A program made the translations under genes and the position numbers. A stretch of DNA of 64,000 nucleotides. Source: Lacinutrix himadriensis (lineage in GTDB: Bacteria; Bacteroidota; Bacteroidia; Flavobacteriales; Flavobacteriaceae). How positions within the stretch are numbered: position 1 is the stretch's first letter; each line of letters starts with the position of its first letter. Below are positions 63,987 to 64,000 of the stretch, piece by piece. The DNA lies in the NCBI RefSeq assembly GCF_001418105.1, contig NZ_LIQI01000022.1:558001-622000 (forward strand). The letters run 5' to 3'. A model generated the notes under the pieces. That model was not told the origin of the DNA and did no database searches. It saw only the letters and a list, made by a program, of their open reading frames with translations.

Positions 63987-64000
63987 AAAACATGATTAGT

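Overview
The window is AT-rich chromosomal DNA from a member of the Bacteroidota, most likely a marine-type Flavobacteriaceae (Olleya/Lacinutrix/Psychroserpens-like; genus not provable from sequence alone). The reasons are type IX secretion (T9SS) sorting domains of type A and type B, PorP/SprF and gliding-motility C-terminal domains, a hemC-hemD fusion, weak Shine-Dalgarno sites, and repeated TAnnTTTG -7 promoter boxes.

Layout. 1-2.3 kb: a PAS histidine kinase overlapping a receiver-only response regulator, then tRNA-Asn with its own terminator. 2.3-5.7 kb (minus): the RseP protease and a secreted M1 aminopeptidase. 5.8-17.2 kb: a metal-homeostasis island with a SCO protein, FeoA-FeoB-FeoB-associated protein, a DtxR-family repressor divergent from a TonB receptor across a perfect palindrome, and a TroABCD/ZnuABC-like ABC importer whose two permeases carry winged-helix-like tails. 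17.3-26.6 kb: a J-domain protein, a bacilliredoxin, lipid acyltransferase and acyl-ACP desaturase, an HD hydrolase, an AraC regulator, a tandemly duplicated small secreted protein, and a frameshifted enoyl-CoA hydratase. 26.7-28.2 kb: an NtrY-like histidine kinase.

28.3-39.6 kb holds a heme-biosynthesis cluster: hemJ and hemH on the minus strand, an AraC regulator, then hemA, hemCD, hemE, an EI24 membrane protein, a GNAT enzyme, hemF, a SEC-C protein and hemB on the plus strand. A REP-associated tyrosine transposase (RAYT) with its REP palindromes has landed between the GNAT gene and hemF. Its reading frame now runs without a stop into HemF, giving a predicted 493-residue transposase-HemF chimera. 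I consider this the most unusual object in the window.

39.7-54.4 kb (minus) is a T9SS/gliding-type surface operon: a giant 2604-residue type-B-sorted protein, PorP/SprF, an OmpA/PD40/TPR protein, and a 1290-residue protein with ten exact-length 66-residue repeats. 54.5-60.9 kb (minus) has a pair of TPR-transmembrane signalling proteins, one with an AraC output domain and one without, lying between two T9SS-exported proteins that share a two-part upstream element at identical spacing. 61.1-64 kb: a CNNM/CorC protein, an O6-alkylguanine-DNA alkyltransferase and a membrane-anchored serine hydrolase.

Intergenic regions carry several families of short interspersed palindromes, often touching start or stop codons. 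No rRNA, CRISPR array or complete insertion sequence other than the RAYT element was seen.
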